Source of the DNA: Coix lacryma-jobi var. lacryma-jobi
Lineage: Eukaryota > Streptophyta > Magnoliopsida > Poales > Poaceae
DNA: 64,000 nucleotides
NCBI GenBank assembly: GCA_009763385.1
Contig: CM019825.1
Coordinates: 118,725,131 to 118,789,130, forward strand
Reading direction: 5' to 3'
Positions within the stretch are counted from its first letter, which is position 1; each line of letters starts with the position of its first letter. Of the stretch, positions 1 to 11,295 are shown in pieces. The notes beneath the pieces are model-generated. The model was not told the DNA's origin and did not search any database. It saw only the letters and a list, made by a program, of their open reading frames with translations. A program made the position numbers and the translations under genes.

Positions 1-3000
1 TCACACTCAAGATTTTCATCCCCCTCACACTTTCTATTTACAAAAACTTCGAAAGGGTGGTTGTAGATGCATATGTTTATCACAAATGTTGTAGATCTCG
101 TTGTGCTCTTAAAGTTGGTGTTGCAGGGGAAGCCATTTCACCAAATCACATCTTCAAGGTTTCCCAAAGACAAGCTTAGTGTCCTAAAACAAGCATTCTT
201 TTCATATCTGTGTTCACCTTTCTATTGCCCTTGTGTAATGAGCATAGGGATATAATTGTTAAAATATTCCTTCGGGTATTCTTGTCACTAACCTTTGCAG
301 GTCTGGAGCAAAAAGTTCAAAGGAACTATAAACACAAGGTATGTCCAACCAATCATCATGCAACATTGACTTTGTAAGAACATCTGTTACCATGTTGCTA
401 TGTTAGTTGCCTCTACCTTTAAGACATGCTCATGTGCTATACACTAATCATGCTCTCTCATCACCATTGGAGTAAATCTCTTTAATGCTTTAATGCTACC
501 CTCATTTGCTATAGTATATGTTTAGGTTTGAAGTATTATCATACACCTTTTAAATTAGGCATGTTGCTTAGTTTAAACTATTTTCATGAATTAAAGTAAG
601 ACATGGTGTCTGGTTTGATTCTTGAGCTCAACGGTGTCCTGATTTTACCTCTAAAGGCTTTTAAATTAAGTATGGTGCTTAGGTTAAAATGCCCTCTTAA
701 CTCAAATTAGACATGGTGTCTAGGTTGGTTTTTGAGCCGATATTATGTTATAGTAGATGTTGGATATTTTGTTGGACTAACCCCTGTAGGAAAACTTTCA
801 ATATCAATTTGGAAAAGTCCTGAGATGAACTCACACTGGAGATGAAGAGACACATGAACTTCAACAACTTGCACAAGGGAGACACAACTCACTGATCATG
901 GAGAAAAGAGATCCACAGGACAAGACAGAAGATGAGTGCCACAAAACAATACCTACAATCAAAGCACTCACTCCATGGAAGTAGGTAAACAAGTCTGAGC
1001 TGGGCCACTAGAAGACAGAGACCATCGAGCTAGCTTGGGAGATAAGATGGTACGACTACAACAATAGCAAGATCTACAAATCCAACACATGAACATATTG
1101 TTGAAGAAATTTGGGCATCCATCTACCTCACAAGCCAGCTTGGGAAAGACACAATTCCGTTGTCTAGATTTGCTTCACGATCAAGGGGAGGAATGAGAAA
1201 TCCAGCTTCAAGACACTTTGACCTTCTACTCAACACTTTGATCAGTACAAGCCACTAGACGCTGCCTCAGCCAAGAAGAAGAAGATGATCCACCACTCAT
1301 TCTTGGAAGATCGTTCTTGAAAACCTTCAATGTTGTCATCTATATCGAAACTAGAGAAATCCACTTTTGGATCTTTGACCAAAAGGTTTATTGCCTCTTC
1401 AACAATTACACCATTTATGAGTAGCCAAAGAAAACCAAGAGAAGACGTTGACTCAATCGACAAAGGAAGAACCAACTTCCAGGAATTGAGGGGATATCAT
1501 AAAGGATGAAGCCACTACACCACAAGAAGTAGAAGATGGAGAGACAATACCTAAGCCTACAAATCAATAAAATAGTTGACAAAGTCTCCATCATTTGGAT
1601 CTGTTGAAGAGGAGACTCAGCTGGCCCACTGTGAGATAAGCAAGAGAAGACAAATTATTCATGAACAGCAACCAGCTAGACAAGAGAAGCTTCCACAAGG
1701 TGGTTCGACACAATCACTCTTCAATGGTACAACAACATCTCAAGGTAAGTGATCATCACTTTAAAAGTTTCTCCTTAATTCTAGTATGTGCATAAATAAG
1801 AACCAAACATGTTTAAGTTGCACCTCACATGATCCAACCTAATCAACTTAACATGTTGAGTTCTTTACTCTTTGTTCTTAGCTTTACTCTCTTGAATCTC
1901 ACTATCTTAACCAAATGAGCTGAAATGTTGTGCATCCAACCTTTGGAAGATGATATATCACAATCATGAAATGATCGATACACTATACATAGATTATCCT
2001 TCCATGGGTCAAGTAATCTGATCTGTTAAATATTTTAAGATGCTACTTTCATGCTCATCTTTTGATCCTATCACTCATGTTAAAATTGAATAGAACACAT
2101 AAACAATAAATTTATCTTGTTCAATGTGCCTAAGGTTAGAGAGGAATGAACAAAACTTTTGGTTCTGTTGGTGTTTTTCCACCAACAGAGCCCATGCACT
2201 TGATCTCTACTTTGTCTTTATAAGCAGGACACACTCTTAAGCAAAACATGGAGGAGTTCGTCAACTCCCAAATTCTACAATGTGAAGGTCCTGGATCTAC
2301 ATGAACATGCACACTGAGCAAGATGCTGCCAGCTTCCACAATTAATGCTTCACTTCAAATTGCTGGGCAAACGAGGAACATGGGTGACACCATATCAAGA
2401 GGTGTAGTTATCATGGTCTACATATCGAGATCAAATGATGCACCTTAGGAATGAACATGGTGAGAAGTCCTGTTCAGAGGACTTAAAACATTGAACCCTC
2501 GCCGAAAGGTAAAATCGGTAGTTATCCATATTTATCTTTTTTGCATTAATTTCTCTTTTTGCAAGTTTACTTTCTATCATTTGCATAATCATATCTCCAT
2601 AGCATATTTACTTTTCTGCATTAGCATTGCATAAAAAAGAAGAAAATAAAAATATTGCACTGCATCATAAAACCTAAAAGCCCCATGTGAATAATTCTAT
2701 GGTGTGTAAAAACCCGCAGGGATATTCACCGTGGTGGCATAAAAATAAAAATGCTTTCATTTTGTTAGACTGTCATTGCATCATAAAAATAAAAAAAAAT
2801 TGAGAAAGAGATCTTGCTGAAACTCAGCTTAGAAAGCATCAAGAATAATCTCAAAAGCTTTGGACAACTAAGGCTTATGTGGCCAACCACTAATGCTTAA
2901 TCTGTTCCACAAGTTTTGTTGTCTATTTGAGTTTCACAGAATTTGAAAGACGAAGAAAAGCTGACAAGTGAGTGGATGTTCTGTCCACTATTGGAGCACC

Positions 3001-3167
3001 GTTTCAACAATCATCAACATCAATCAAAGCTCTGACAGAAGAAGTACATTTCCACTGCAAGTCTGCTACATGACAAGATTGAATGACTACGTCAACATTC
3101 AGTTTAGGGGAAAGCACCTCCATGTATCCAGGTAAGTATCCTTATCCTCTTAAGTTTTGTTTCTATA

Positions 3168-3261
3168 CATAAATAAAAATAAAATAAAATAAAATAAACG
3201 CAAAAAAAGTGAGCACATGAAGGCTCACCATTAATTAAAAAGAATATATATATATATATAT
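3168..3261. repeat. AAAAT and TA microsatellites
   Basis: An (AAAAT)n-like tract runs from about 3168 to 3197 and a (TA)n tract from about 3245 to 3261, inside the non-coding part of the left element. They are simple repeats with no coding content. Confidence 0.8.
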
Positions 3262-3882
3262 GGGCACATGAAGGCTCAACGCTATTAAGGGAACCGACTT
3301 GGGGGAGATGCACCCCCGTTATGTTCGTGATCCAGGTATGCCTTATTCACTATCTTAGTTATTTATAATAAATAGTGTGTTAGGTTAAATAAATAATGTG
3401 TTAAGTTTGCTTAGTTTGTTTTAAGAAGTTAATAATAAAAGAAGAACTCTCTCTCTAATCTGTTATATGGAAATGATGAATAGTTGCTCTATCTAATTTC
3501 TTTCAAGTACCTAACCTTCAAAACATGAGTTCTCCTAATTAATAATGATGCCTTAAAATAAAATATAAAATGCATGGGTAGCAAATACTTGATCTATGGT
3601 CTAGGTAATTGATGGATATGTGATGATCTGAGCTGCTATTATCTTGTTCTAAACAACACTAGAGTTCCGGAGAGTTTCCAATACTAATATGACTAATAAT
3701 TGCATTGAGTTAATTTAAGCTTTGTTGACTCTATGAGAAGTTATCATGCTATTGAATTGAGATCACTTACACATTTCATCCATCCTCCGCATAAATGCTC
3801 ATGATTATCTATTGTTATCCTCTCAAAAGTTTGTTGGAAGCATATGGCTATTAAAAAAATGAGAGAAAGAAAAGAAAAAAAA

Positions 3883-3979
3883 TCCGAGGAAATAAAAGGG
3901 ACAAGTGTCCAAAACCTCAAAAAGATAGATCCCGAGGAAATAAAAAGGGACTAGTGTTCAGAACCTCAAAAAAAAAAGA
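3883..3979 (+). repeat. Two tandem copies of a 48-nt A-rich unit
   Basis: Unit one (3883-3930) and unit two (3931-3979) both read cgaggaaataaaa(a)ggga, then c(a/t)agtgt(c/t)ca, then aacctcaaaaa. The few differences show it is an old duplication. It lies about 470 nt before the 3' LTR in the non-coding internal region. Confidence 0.75.
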
Positions 3980-4433
3980 AACAAAGAGAATATCAGGAAA
4001 AAATGGGCATGTGCCCGCTAGTAGAATTAGCTTGATAGCCATGTGTCTCATATAAACAAAAGAGAGTGATATATTTTAAAAGAGCATCCGACTCCATTTT
4101 CCATACACATGCACTTCTCGATTCAATGGTGTGGTTAACTTTCTCTTTGGATCCATTGTTTAATTTGACAACATATGTTTTTAATCTTTTCTGAAAATTC
4201 ATAAAACTCCGGGATAATGGTGAAGTGAAAGAACAAGATACATAGTACTTGATTTGATCATTCTATCTTTCAATTACTCAAGATTCAAGGTAAAGTACTA
4301 AGCCCTGTGATGAATAATATGATATCTTTATGAGAACTTTTGTTTGAATACATGTGTACTTGTTGGAAGTGAAGATATTGCAGCAACTCTTGATGTATTG
4401 TTGAGATTGGCTTTGCTCGGGACTAGCAAAGGT

Positions 4434-4447
4434 AAAGCTTGGGGGAA
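4434..4447 (+). other. Polypurine tract of the left element
   Basis: The tract aaagcttgggggaa lies a few bases before the LTR start TGATGCTCAC. Its position and purine content fit the plus-strand primer of an LTR retrotransposon and set the orientation as plus. Confidence 0.65.
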
Positions 4448-4801
4448 CTTATTGATGCTCACTAATGCTCATAATTAACCATCAATTATTGCATGAAATA
4501 ACACTAAATGAATCACAAAGCAAAGTTGTAGGGTTTGAAACTAACAAGTTCCATGAGTTTTGGTGCTCTCACTTGTTTTGTAGGACATCCATGTTTTTAC
4601 CATATAAAAGTATCTCAAGTGATGAATTGGAGTGCACCATTACGAAGGGCTCGTTGAGACAATCGAAACGGACATATCATTTGTTATATTTGGAGTCCCG
4701 GATGAAAAGATATTAATTTTGCAACGAAATCTGCAAAAGAAAGATCTAGAAGACACCAGAAGACACCACGAGGCGGCCCGCCACGTGGGCCCACTGGGCC
4801 A

Positions 4802-4836
4802 GACCGACCGGTCCCACCTCATGACCGACCGGTCGG
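4802..4836. repeat. CG-rich palindromes in the left LTR
   Basis: Two copies of gaccgaccggtc-like sequence stand 12 nt apart, and the second contains the perfect 12-nt palindrome ccgaccggtcgg at 4825-4836. This parallels the palindromes in the copia LTRs of this window, although the element is unrelated. Confidence 0.7.
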
Positions 4837-4993
4837 CCACGGAGGCCGTTTAGCCTCTGCCTTCTAGAACCTTCTTCTACCGCCTCCTAGGATGCATCTC
4901 CACCGTCCCTGAAGTCGGTTTGATCCAACGGTGGGCGATAAATGTGACGCGGATCGATGACATGGCGATTCCTTGTCCCCTACTCCACCTCGG

Positions 4994-5003
4994 GCTATAT
5001 AAG
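4994..5003 (+). promoter_or_regulatory. TATA-like box of the left LTR
   Basis: The sequence gctatataag lies about 540 nt into the LTR on the plus strand, in the expected orientation and place for an LTR promoter. Confidence 0.55.
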
Positions 5004-5090
5004 CAGGCCAAGAGGCGCCCCAAGAGCCATCTCCATCTTCATTATTCATCTCCACATCAGAAACTAGGGTTTCATTTAGAAGTAGAGGTC

Positions 5091-5190
5091 CCTCTAGATG
5101 AATCTCTTCTAGTTCCTCTAGAATTAGATCTAGTTCCAGTTCTTCAAGTTCTTCTAGTTCTAGTTCTAGTTGTCTAGTTCAACTAGTTGT
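5091..5190 (+). repeat. TAGTTC-rich degenerate tandem repeat
   Basis: About 100 nt consist of tctagttc, ctagttct and similar 6-9-nt units with interruptions, just downstream of the TATA-like box. It would form part of a transcript leader. It encodes nothing convincing. Confidence 0.7.
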
Positions 5191-5953
5191 AATTAGAGAT
5201 CGGATTAGAGAGAGGAGGAGGAGAGAGCTAAGGAGGAGCCAGATCTGTCAGATCTTCCTCGACTTTGTATTGGTGCAACATCTAGTTCGTCTTCAAGTAA
5301 TCTCCAGGTTCTCCATTTACTATTTCTGAGTATTATATTTAATTTCAGTTCTTGCTTTATTTTATTTACTAGATCTCCGCTCGTATCGAGTGCTCTAATT
5401 ATTCTAGATAATTAGAGTAGTAGATGTTAGTGTAGACATGGTGTCTAGACTAGGATTTACCTGAGTTTGCACCCAGCCCCACGGATAGTTGTGGTAGCTC
5501 CAGGTGGTGACAGCCCTGACGGCCGACGTAGTCCACCTCGTTCGGGTTGGTGTTTGTAGGACCGTAGTTAGAGCTTCCTAGCCCCTTTCTCATCCCTTTT
5601 TGTGGCTAGTGTTCTGATGTCCCGAAGTAAGTAAAGTATAGTGAGCCTTTAATTAGATAGACCTGCTTAGAAAACCCTAAATCTCTCTCTACCCATTTTA
5701 TCATTCTTTTCTTGGACGATCTTGCCCCTTGATTAGTACACTTCACGTTCCCCGTGGAAATCGATACCCTGGAATACTCTCGGGTGAAAGCTACATCGGT
5801 ATCCGTGCGCTTGCAAATTTCTCTGTGTGCGTTTAAAATACCCAACAAGGACGACGGCGATGGAGGCCGAGGGCGGTGCGGACGGAGGCAGCGGCGCAAC
5901 TGACATCGATCTGGGAAAGATTGGAGGGCGTTGTGCCCTATATACCCGGAGGG

Positions 5954-6075
5954 CCTTTAGTCCCGGGTCGTATTACGCACCGGGACTAAAGGGTCCCTTT
6001 AATCCCGGGCCGGATTACGCACCGGGACTAAAGGACCCTTTAGTCTCGGGTGCTGCCACCGCCCGGGACTAAAGG
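5954..6075. repeat. Three CACTA subterminal inverted repeats
   Basis: Three hairpins lie in a row at 5954-5992, 5996-6034 and 6037-6075. Each pairs a CCTTTAGTCCCGG-like arm with CCGGGACTAAAGG across about 13 nt; the second has TTTAATCC and the third TTTAGTCTC, so pairing is imperfect. In CACTA elements such repeats lie near the ends and are bound by the TNPA-type protein. Confidence 0.8.
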
Positions 6076-6814
6076 GTTCTTTCCCGCCACAGTTTTGGGT
6101 TTTCAGTATTTTGGGTTTTGTATTAAGTTTTCACTATATAAATATGTTGTAATTCTTATTAATTGCATAGTAAATTGAACATTAGGCATAAAATTACTTA
6201 AAAATAACAGTTATATTTCCTTTGACCTTAATGTATAGTAGAAAATTTTGTAGCATAAATTCTTTTCTTTTTTATAATAACGAATATAAATGTAAATAAC
6301 CATTTATATTGTGTTAATGCAAAAATATAATATTCAATTTAAATTAAAAAAATTGGCTTTCAATAGAAAATTTATTTTCATATCATTTGGACATTAATCT
6401 TTTGTTTATAACCTAAAAAATCATTGCCCAATTTCGTTCTACCCGACAGATGCAGTAGTTTTAGATTTTAAAATTTAGTTTACTTTTTAAATATATCTTA
6501 AATCTTTCTAATTTAACATAAAATTAAATATTTGATATACTTTCTTTTAAAAATTAGTATGTGATTCTTTTTGTTTTAGTTTACACAAGAAAATGTTAAA
6601 TTTTAATATCTTTTTAATTTGTTTATTTGTAAATATTAAATATAAATGTTACTAATCTTTATAATTTTGTATATACTTTTTTTTCTTATATGTATTTTTA
6701 TGATTCACATCTAGAGGAGCACATAAATCAATGATCACTACTAAATACATATATAAATCCATCATCAAATGAAGTCTTAATTAATTAATTATTACATAAT
6801 ATCTTTACAACCCA

Positions 6815-9608
6815 CTATTTAGCGGGCACAACTGTGAACCTCCTCTTGACATATGTTCCTTGGTTATCATCATTCTTTAACCATGGAATTTCCTCATTAT
6901 TTAACAAAATGCTTGGGTCTTTGTTCACTTTGAATGGCGGAATTCGGCCATCCCTTTCATAATCACCTGACATGTCTGACTTGTCCTCAATTTCGACAAT
7001 GTTTCTTTTCCCTGAAAGAACTATGTGGCGCTTTGGCTCGTTGACGATTGAGTTGTTATCGTTTTCCCTCTTTTTGGTTTTGTAGACATATCTTTCACAT
7101 AGAACACCTGACTCACATTCGTGGCAAGGACAAATGGTTCATCTGTGTACCCAATATTGTTGAGGTCCACTGATGTCATCTCATACTCCTTGTCGACTGT
7201 TACCCCACCTCCGGTACCAGTCATCTTGACCCATTTACACCGGAACAAAGGGACTTTAAAATTAGATGTGTAGTCTAGTTCTCATATGTCATGTATGCAG
7301 CCATAATATGTTTGTTTGTTCCCATTTGGATTCGTGACATCCATGCGTACACCACTGTTTTGGTTGGTGCTCCTTTTGTCATGGGCTACTGTGTAAAATG
7401 TATTCCCATTGATCTTGTACCCTTTGTACGTGCTAATATGCCACGATGGTTGTCTGGCCAACGAATAAAGCTGCTCATCTATGTTGTCATCACCCTGACA
7501 TTGTTTTCGCAACCAATCGCCGAAGGTTTGCATGTGCTGACGTGTAATCCAAGCTTCACTCTTCCCGGGCCACTCAGATCGAAGGAAATCCTTATGTACC
7601 TCGATATATGGATCGACCAATGAGGAGTTCTTTAGAACTGTGTAGTGTGCTTTATCGAAATAATCATATCATGTACCAATATATGTTTTCTTCCCTAGTG
7701 TTCCCTTGCCACTGAGTCTGCCCTCGTGTCGCGATTCAGGAACGCCAATCGGGTCAAGGTCTGGAATAAAGTCTACACAAAACTCTATGACCTCCTCTGT
7801 TCCGTAGCCCTGGGCGATGCTTCCTTCAGGCCGAGAACGGTTATGAACATATTTCTTCAGGACACTCATGAACCTCTCGAATGGAAACATGGTGTGTAGG
7901 AACACAGGACCGAGAATAATGATCTCCTTGACCAGGTGAACTAGGAGGTGTGTCATGATATCAAAGAAGGATGGAGGGAACACCAACTCAAAGTTGACGA
8001 GACATTGAACGACATCATTCTGCAAAGTAGAAAGTTCCTCTGGATTGATTGCCTTCTGTGAAATTGAATTGAGGAATGCACATAGCTTCACGGTGGCTAG
8101 ACGTACATGTGGAGGTAGAATTCCTCTTAGAGCAACAGGAAGCACTTGGGTCATAAGCACATGGCAGTCATGGGACTTCAAGTTTTGGAACTTCTTCTCT
8201 GGCACATTAATTATTGTCTTTATATTGGAGGAGAATCCAGATGGGACCTTGATGCTGTTAAGGCATTCAAACATGCTTTCCTTTTCTTCTCTGCTAAGAG
8301 TGTAGCTAGCAGGGCTTAAGTAGTGACGCCCATCATCTGTCTTCTCCGGATGCAGGTTGTCTCGTTCTTTCATGCGTTGCAAGTCCTGTCTTGCTTCAAG
8401 TGAATCCTTAGGCTTTCCGTAGACACCCATGAATCCAAGCAGGTTCACACAAAGGTTCTTTGTCAGGTGCATCACGTCGATCGCATGGCGGACCTCTAGG
8501 ACATGCCAGTAAGGTAGCTCCCAGAATATGGACTTCTTCTTCCACATGGGTGCGTGTCCCAAAGCATCTTTGGGAACAGGTTTGCTGCCCCCATCCCTTT
8601 TCAAATACTACTTTCGTATCCTTCACCATTCCGAGTATATCATCTTCAGTTCGATTATGAGGCTTGGTTTGGTGGTCTGCCTTACCTTTAAAATGTTTGC
8701 CTTTCTTTCTTACTGGGTGGCCGATGGGAAGAAACCGACGGTGCCCAATGTACACGACCTTCCAACACTTTTTCAAAAATAAACTATCAAGGTCTTTGAA
8801 ACAGTGTGTGCATGCATTATATCCCTTGTTTGTCTGGCCTGAAAGATTACTTAGAGTCGGCCAATCATTGATTGTTACGAACAATAATGCTCGTAGGTGA
8901 AAGTGTTCCTGTTTGTACTCATCCCACACCCGTACACCTGGTTTGCTCCATAGAAGTAGAAGTTCCTCAACTAATGGCCTCAGGTAGACATCGATGTCGT
9001 TGCCAGGTTGCTTCGGCCCTTGGATGAGCAACGGCATCATAATGAACTTCCTCTTCATGCATAACCACAGAGGAAGGTTGTAGATTCATAGAGTAACTGG
9101 CCAAGTGCTATGACTACTGCTTTCCTCCCCAAAAGGATTAAAACCATCCGTACTTAAAGCAAACCTCAAGTTTCTAGCCTCATCTGCAAACTCTGGGAAT
9201 TCTCTATCTATCGCTCTCCACTAGGATCCATCAGCTGGGTAACTCAGCATATTGTCTACCTTACGGTCTTATTTATGCCACCGCAACAACTTTGCATTGT
9301 CTTTATTTCTGAACAAACGTTTCAAGCGTGGTATTATAGGAGCATACCACATAACCTTGGTAGGTATTTTCTTCCTGATGGGACGTTCTTCACCCTCTAT
9401 GACGCCAGGATCATCTCGCCTTATCTTATACCGCGATGCTTCACATACCGGGCATGCATCTAAATGCTCGTATTCCTCCCCATGGTACAGGATGCAGTCA
9501 TTAGGACATGCGTGTATCTGCTGAATTTCTAATCCCAAAGGGTAGACGGCCTGTTTTTCTTCGTACGTAGTGGTGGGCAATTCATCGCAAAGCGGGAAGC
9601 CCGATTTC
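6815..9608 (-). pseudogene. TNP2: CACTA transposase TNP2, broken and truncated
   Basis: TNP2 is the DDE-type transposase that excises and inserts CACTA elements. The fragments read in order on the minus strand: a Cys-rich N-terminal part with HACPND and CPVC (9608-9269); the Transposase_21 core with HFHLRALLFVTINDWP and GYNACTHCF (9058-8640) and then HAIDVMHLTKNLCVNLL (near 8460); a DUF4218-like block with THLLVHLVKEI and FPFERFMSVLKKYVHNRSRPEGSI (near 7950-7830); a DUF4216-like block with MDVTNPNG and VPLFRCKWV (7350-7230); and the C-terminus ending PPFKVNKDPSILLNNEEIPW and VVPAK before a stop at 6815-6817. Reading-frame changes or stops near 9269, 9060, 8620, 7669, 7250 and 7030 break it. 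The N-terminus is cut off at 9608, where element A begins. It cannot make an active enzyme. Confidence 0.85.
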
Positions 9609-9701
9609 TGTAGAGCACGAAGTCAGAAATCCAACGCAAAAACCCAAAATCAAATCCAAAGTCGAACGAGCAAACTGCGGACAAAACAGTGCAAAACTCA
9701 C

Positions 9702-9945
9702 TGCATCAGACGCTGGCCAGCGTCCGATGTAGAAGCACCAGACGCGTCCGATGCAAAATGACCCAATCTGGAACCTCACTGCATAGCCATCGGACGCTGG
9801 CTACAGTGACAGTTCAGCGTCCGATGCTCAACCCTCGGACACGTCCGATGGCAACGGAGCGTCCGATGCTCCTTCAAAAACGCTGTTCTTTGACACGTGG
9901 CACCTGAGCGTACGATGCCCCCGAGTCCAGCGTCCGATGCCCCCG
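9702..9945. repeat. CG-rich palindromes of LTR A
   Basis: About ten copies of gcgtccgatg or its complement are clustered here, including the perfect 16-nt palindrome GACGCTGGCCAGCGTC at 9709-9724, which extends imperfectly to 9705-9730. The cluster is downstream of the TATA-like box, so it should be transcribed. X, Y, E and W carry different motifs in the same place. Confidence 0.8.
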
Positions 9946-10519
9946 AAACTGCACTGTTCTTCCACGGATTCAACCCGATCTCCTCCGAATCAAAAGCTCT
10001 AAGGCTCAGACTTGGTATGAGGAGTTCCAAGGAGGTTACTGAGCTACCCCTAAGAGATCATGGCTCGAACCTAACTCCAAATCGGTGAATCGGAAGAATT
10101 CAGGGCAAGGGAGACAAAAATCGATTCGAAAGGAAAATCGATCGATCTACTAGCTCGTGAGATTAGAGGTGAATTCCTTCGGTGGAAAGGTGCGCCTCAC
10201 GATCTAGAACAACTTAGTTCAAACAGAATTGAAAATCATTCCTCGGAGTGAGAGAACGAAGCAAATCACTGAGAGAACAAAAAGCAAAACGCGAACAACA
10301 CAGCTCAAAACGCGAATCGATCTTGAATTCCCAGCCGGAACTTCTCCACACGAGGAGACAACGAGATTTTGGTCTCGTTTCCTCAAAAAGCAAATACACA
10401 GAGGTATGATTCACCGTCTCTGCTGATCTCAGTAGCTACAGCAGGGATGTGGGAGAGCAGGAAACCCTAAGTGAAAGTAGCAAATGGCTGAGATAGTCTG
10501 GAGGGAGGAGTGGCCTCTC

Positions 10520-10530
10520 CTTATATAGCC
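10520..10530 (-). promoter_or_regulatory. TATA-like box of LTR A
   Basis: The minus strand reads gctatataagg about 765 nt into the LTR, between the upstream hairpin array and the downstream palindromes. Confidence 0.55.
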
Positions 10531-10725
10531 TAATACAATTATTCCCCTTCTACCCTTACAGCTAATGAGCGAGCAGGCTAGCCCTAAGGGTATTCCTGAC
10601 CAACTCGAGGTAGATGGTGATCCGACGGCCACACCCGCACAACTGGTAGCTTCGCCTCGACGCGACCTCACCGATTGCCGCCACGTGCCGCCACCGCTCT
10701 GCTCGTCCTTTTCACGGACCTCCCC

Positions 10726-10944
10726 CCCGGTTTTGAGGCCGAAACCGGGAAACCTGTCGTCCGTCGCCTGAGTTTTGTGGCCCAAACTCAGAAACCCGTC
10801 AGCACCCAGGTTTTGAGGCCCAAACCTGGAAACCGTCCTTAGCCCGAGTTTTGTGGCCCAAACTCATAAACCGGCCAGCACCCAGGTTTTGAGGCCCAAA
10901 CCTGGAAACCGTCCACTCGGTGGTTTTTCTGTGGCTCAACCACC
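10726..10944 (-). repeat. Hairpin array in U3 of LTR A
   Basis: Six inverted repeats stand in series: 10726-10749 (arms CCCGGTTT/AAACCGGG), 10768-10791 (CTGAGTTT/AAACTCAG), 10806-10829 and 10882-10905 (CCAGGTTT/AAACCTGG), 10844-10867 (CCGAGTTT/AAACTCAT, two mismatches) and 10919-10944 (GGTGGTT/AACCACC). The 8-nt loop is TGAGGCC(C/G) or TGTGGCCC. Stem bases change in pairs while the loop stays. Confidence 0.85.
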
Positions 10945-11295
10945 AAACCAACGCCGTAGAGGGGATGCACCGCCTGTGCACCCCGTCCACCGACACGTGT
11001 CCCCAGGTCCTCGACCCGAACCACACCGTGCCCCGCAAGTCTCCGCTCGTCGCTGTCCCAGGCTGTCAGCCACCACAGCTGATCCTCAGGCCACCGGTCC
11101 CTCAGTCCAAGCCTCACGTCCGCCCTTCACCGCTCCGGGTCCATCGGCATGACACGTTTCTACTTGACCTTCACCTTGCCCTCTATCGCTGTCTCCGTGC
11201 TCGACACCTGCACAACACAAGTCAAAGAACATGCGCATCAAACCAGTTGACAATCACTCATAACTCAAGATCCGGCATATACTCATGTATCCGCA

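Larger units (their letters stand above)
1..5847 (+). mobile_element. 3' part of a non-coding gypsy-like LTR retrotransposon
   Basis: The 4.4 kb before position 4453 ends in a purine-rich tract followed by a 1.4-kb block that starts TG and ends CA, which reads as the end of an internal region plus a 3' LTR on the plus strand. No open frame in 1-4452 resembles gag, protease, reverse transcriptase or integrase; open frames there are short and chance-like. The phrase 'gactagcaaaggtaaagcttggggga' in shorter form is typical of Tat/Athila-type gypsy elements of grasses, so this is probably the non-coding 3' region of such an element or a non-autonomous relative. The 5' LTR lies outside the window. 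Lineage is inferred from non-coding signals only. Confidence 0.6.
4453..5847 (+). repeat. 3' LTR of the left gypsy-like element
   Basis: The block starts TGATGCTCAC and ends ATACCCAACA, giving TG...CA ends and about 1395 nt. It holds a TATA-like box, a CG-rich palindrome cluster and a TAGTTC-rich stretch, a normal LTR layout. No second copy lies in the window, so the boundaries rest on the terminal dinucleotides, the upstream polypurine tract and the abrupt change to CACTA-type sequence after 5847. An element end at 5847 is more secure than the exact start. Confidence 0.6.
5848..9608 (-). mobile_element. CACTA (En/Spm) transposon fragment
   Basis: The fragment carries a decayed TNP2 transposase gene on the minus strand (6815-9608) and, past its 3' end, three inverted repeats of the type CCTTTAGTCCCGG...CCGGGACTAAAGG, the usual subterminal repeats of grass CACTA elements. 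Neither CACTA terminus (CACTACAAG or its complement) is visible. The left side abuts the gypsy-like LTR at 5847 and the right side is cut by element A at 9609. The 6076-6814 stretch between the subterminal repeats and the gene is AT-rich and holds nothing I recognise. Whether the left gypsy element inserted into this CACTA or the reverse cannot be told here. Confidence 0.8.
9609..11295 (-). repeat. 3' LTR of element A
   Basis: On the minus strand the LTR starts TGCGGATACATGAG right after the purine tract at 11296-11306 and ends CTCTACA at 9609, about 1690 nt. The start matches the LTR starts of X and E. The end differs: X, Y and E end GGTCCTTCA after a C-rich box, and A has neither. Either A belongs to a subfamily with a shorter U5 or its LTR lost about 190-400 nt. 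In transcription order it holds the hairpin array (10944-10726), a TATA-like box (about 10530) and CG-rich palindromes (9945-9702). Confidence 0.75.

Noticed and set aside
5848..5940. GC-rich stretch that might be a captured host exon
   Set aside because: It is short, has no recognisable protein, and lies next to CACTA subterminal repeats; there is not enough to support gene capture.
7291..7623. Plus-strand frame of 110 codons in the CACTA region
   Set aside because: It is antisense to the DUF4216-like part of TNP2, which has clear family motifs on the minus strand.
10726..10944. CRISPR-like appearance of regularly spaced repeats in the LTRs
   Set aside because: The repeats are self-complementary, differ from one another by paired changes, have short spacers, and lie in LTRs of plant retrotransposons.
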